DNA of 7,269 nt from Aquincola sp. (GTDB lineage Bacteria > Pseudomonadota > Gammaproteobacteria > Burkholderiales > Burkholderiaceae_C), in contig JAOUIM010000178.1 in the NCBI GenBank assembly GCA_029884035.1, positions 1 to 7,269 of the forward strand, given 5' to 3'. The notes beneath the pieces are model-generated. The model was not told the DNA's origin and did not search any database. It was given only the letters and a program-made list of their open reading frames with translations. The position numbers and the translations under genes were made by a program. Of this stretch, positions 4,935-7,269 are shown piece by piece (within the stretch, counting starts at the first letter, position 1; each line of letters opens with the position of its first letter).

Positions 4935-7269
4935 ATGAACATCACGGCGCCGGGCACGTCGTCGCCCAGGAGACTTTGGCTGCGACGCGGCGCGATCGCG
5001 CTCGCCGCATTGCTGCTGCTGTGGGCGCTGGCATGGCTCGCGGTGCCACCACTGGTGAAGTGGCAGGGTGAACAGCGCCTCTCGGCCCTGCTCGGGCGCG
5101 AAGTGCGCTTCGGGCGTGTGGACTTTGCGCCTTGGTCGCTTGCGCTCACGGTCGAGGACATCGATGTCGGGCCCGCTGGAGGCAAGGGGCCGCCTCAACT
5201 GCAGGTCGCACGCGTGCACGTGAACGCGGAGCTGCGCTCCCTCCTGCGGCTGGCTCCTGTGGTGCAGGCGCTCCAGATCGACGCCCCGCGCCTGCGCATC
5301 GCGCGCACCGCGGACGGCAGCTATGACATCGACGACATCGTCGCGCGCCTCCAGCGGAAGGACAAGCCGGACGCGAACACGGAGACGACGCGCTTCGCGC
5401 TCTACAACCTGCGCGTCACGGGTGGCAGGCTGCTGTTCGACGATCAGCCGGTCAAGCGGCGCCACCTGGTCGACGAACTGCAACTCACCCTGCCCTTCCT
5501 GTCCAACCTGCCAGCGGACATCGAGGTCGATGTCGAGCCGCGGCTGGCGTTCAAGCTGGACGGGGCCATGTTCGACACTGGCGCGCAGGCGCAGCCGTTC
5601 GCGAAAGATCGCAACGCGGCGCTCAAGCTGTCTGTCGCCAATCTCGACCTCGCGCCCTGGTTGCCTTACGTGCCTGCCGGCGTGCCGATCAGGCCGGCGC
5701 GTGGGGTACTCGCGGGCGAGCTGAACGTCCAGTTCGCGCTGGCTGCCGACGGCATGCCCCGAGTGTCGATCGCAGGCCAGGCAACGCTCGCCAACGCGAC
5801 CTTCGTTGCCGGCAAGGCGCCGGAGCCCGCAGTCTCGTGGCAGCGCCTGTCGATCGGGCTCACGGACGTGCAGCCCCTGGCCCAGCGCGTCGCACTGGGC
5901 ACGGTGCGGCTCGAAGGGGCCTCAGTGCAGGCACGACGCGCGAACGACGGTGCGATCAATCTCGTACCTGCAACCGCCGACGCGCCGGCGTCCGTCGCCT
6001 CGGCGCCACGACCCGGCGCCCCGCGCAAGCCGTGGCAGGTCCACCTCGACAAGCTTGAGTTGGTGGGCGCACGCATCGACTGGAACGACGCCGCGAAGTC
6101 TCCGGCGGCGGCACTGCGCATCGACGCCCTCGACATCGCGGCCGGCCCGCTGAAGTGGCCGTTCGAAAGCGCGGGAGCGCCGTTGCAAGTGCAGGGCCGC
6201 ATTGCACCGCCCGAGCGCGCCGCGAGCGCGGCCACGTTCTCGATCCAGGGCAATGCGAGCGACAGCGCAGCGCAGGCCGCGTTGTCGATCGACGGGCTCG
6301 ATTTGCGCTGGCTCGCCCCGTACGTCGCGACCGTGCTCGAACCCACGGTCGAGGGGCGCCTGCGCGCCGAGACGAACCTCGAATGGGCCTCCGGCGATGC
6401 GCCCCGGCTCGCATTGACCGGACTCGCCGCGCAACTCGACGGGCTGCGCGTGGTCGAGCGCGGGACGCGCAGCGCCGCGCCCGTCGCAGTAGCGGGTGTC
6501 TCGCTGGCCGACGCGCAGGTGGACGTCATCGGGCGGAAACTGACGCTCGGCAGCGTGAAGGTCGACCGGCCGACGCTGCGCCTCGCCCGTGACAAGGCAG
6601 GCCGCGTCAACGCACTCGGCTGGGCCCGCACCGGCGCGACAGGCGGGGCTGCCACGACAGCCGACGGCGCACCGCCATGGCAGGTCGTCGTTGGCGAAGC
6701 GCAGGTCAACGGTGGCGACGTGATCTGGACTGACGAGCTCACCGCTGCCGGGGCGACGGATGCCGCACGCCTGCGCGCCACCGCCATCGTCGCCACGGTG
6801 AGCGGGCTGGCGTGGCCGGGAGGCGCGGGTACCACGCCCGCGCGCACCAAGCTGACGATGCGACTGGCCGACAACGATGGTCCGCTGCCGAAGGGCACGC
6901 TCGCCGCACGCATTGGCCGCGTCGAGTGGACCGGCCAGGTGAGCCCGAGACCCCTGGCCGTACGCGGCAAGCTCTGGCTCCATCGCGTGCCCGCCCACGC
7001 CGTGGCGCCCTATGTCGACAGCGCGATGCCGATCGAGATCCTGCGCGCCGAGGCCACGTGGACGGGCGACATCAACTTTGCGCAGCGCGGTGCCGGCTTC
7101 GAGGCCAGTGGCAACGGCGATGCGCTGATCGGTGACCTGCGCGTGCACGAGCGCGCGGCGACCGGCGCCACGCGCGGAGGCGACGAGCTGCTGACCTGGC
7201 AGTCGCTCGCGCTCACCGGGGTGCAGTTCCGCATGGCGCCGGGCAGCAAGCCGAATCTCGCGATCGGCG
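4935..7269 (+). CDS. DUF748 / AsmA-like inner-membrane-anchored protein, N-terminal 778 residues (cut by window edge)
   Basis: The frame from the ATG at 4935 has no stop before the window end, giving 778 residues. A short basic N-terminus (PRRLWLRRGA) is followed by one membrane segment at about 20-38. LLGREVRFGRVDFAPWSLALTVEDIDV is split across residues 52-78 and is the usual opening of DUF748/AsmA-like proteins. The rest alternates short beta strands rich in Val, Leu, Arg and Asp. The AsmA-like group (AsmA, YhdP, TamB, YdbH) forms long periplasmic beta grooves linked to lipid transport or outer-membrane assembly; transfer of that role to this protein is inference. The frame contains about three repeats of 211-217 residues, marked by R-x-x-x-G at 124, 335 and 552 and by a W/F-centred strand motif at 154, 367 and 582. 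Family members are often over 1,000 residues, so several hundred are probably missing. Confidence 0.88.
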   Translation, partial: MNITAPGTSSPRRLWLRRGAIALAALLLLWALAWLAVPPLVKWQGEQRLSALLGREVRFGRVDFAPWSLALTVEDIDVGPAGGKGPPQLQVARVHVNAELRSLLRLAPVVQALQIDAPRLRIARTADGSYDIDDIVARLQRKDKPDANTETTRFALYNLRVTGGRLLFDDQPVKRRHLVDELQLTLPFLSNLPADIEVDVEPRLAFKLDGAMFDTGAQAQPFAKDRNAALKLSVANLDLAPWLPYVPAGVPIRPARGVLAGELNVQFALAADGMPRVSIAGQATLANATFVAGKAPEPAVSWQRLSIGLTDVQPLAQRVALGTVRLEGASVQARRANDGAINLVPATADAPASVASAPRPGAPRKPWQVHLDKLELVGARIDWNDAAKSPAAALRIDALDIAAGPLKWPFESAGAPLQVQGRIAPPERAASAATFSIQGNASDSAAQAALSIDGLDLRWLAPYVATVLEPTVEGRLRAETNLEWASGDAPRLALTGLAAQLDGLRVVERGTRSAAPVAVAGVSLADAQVDVIGRKLTLGSVKVDRPTLRLARDKAGRVNALGWARTGATGGAATTADGAPPWQVVVGEAQVNGGDVIWTDELTAAGATDAARLRATAIVATVSGLAWPGGAGTTPARTKLTMRLADNDGPLPKGTLAARIGRVEWTGQVSPRPLAVRGKLWLHRVPAHAVAPYVDSAMPIEILRAEATWTGDINFAQRGAGFEASGNGDALIGDLRVHERAATGATRGGDELLTWQSLALTGVQFRMAPGSKPNLAIG

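Noticed and set aside
5666..7148. Long minus-strand open frames (434 and 408 codons) opposite the DUF748 gene
   Set aside because: Their composition is dominated by Arg, Ala, Ser and Pro with no recognisable domain. The plus-strand frame has a ribosome site, a membrane segment and family motifs.

Overview
The window is about two thirds G+C and codes densely. Its proteins read like those of a betaproteobacterium, most likely of the order Burkholderiales. The clearest hints are the SHMT segment with SLRGPRGG around its PLP lysine, a UbiD with an extended loop before GPFGDHTGYY, and the YdcF/ElyC-like and DUF748 (AsmA-like) proteins. The taxonomic call is an inference from remembered family sequences, not from a search. 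I see no mobile element, CRISPR array, tRNA or rRNA.

Layout: (1) 1-840, minus strand, the first 280 codons of glyA, cut by the left edge. (2) 841-1072, the glyA upstream region with small dyads. (3) 1073-1939, minus strand, a membrane-anchored SLT-domain lytic transglycosylase. (4) 1940-2202, a divergent intergenic region with two overlapping palindromes at 2110-2132 on the ubiD side. (5) 2203-3768, plus strand, ubiD. (6) 3769-4003, a gap between convergent genes that is full of stem-loops and ends in a good intrinsic terminator; it may also hold a promoter and a small RNA. (7) 4004-4825, minus strand, a DUF218 (YdcF/ElyC/SanA-type) envelope protein. (8) 4826-4934, a short divergent promoter region. 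(9) 4935-7269, plus strand, a DUF748/AsmA-like protein that stays open for 778 codons and runs off the right edge.

Together the genes cover one-carbon metabolism (GlyA), ubiquinone synthesis (UbiD) and the cell envelope (lytic transglycosylase, DUF218 protein, AsmA-like protein). The genes alternate in strand, so no two in the window form an obvious operon. All are housekeeping or ordinary envelope families, and I find no convincing new multi-gene system. The items most worth a second look are the structured 3769-4003 gap, the overlapping palindromes before ubiD, the threefold internal repeat of the DUF748 protein, and a lipobox-like sequence inside the DUF218 protein.
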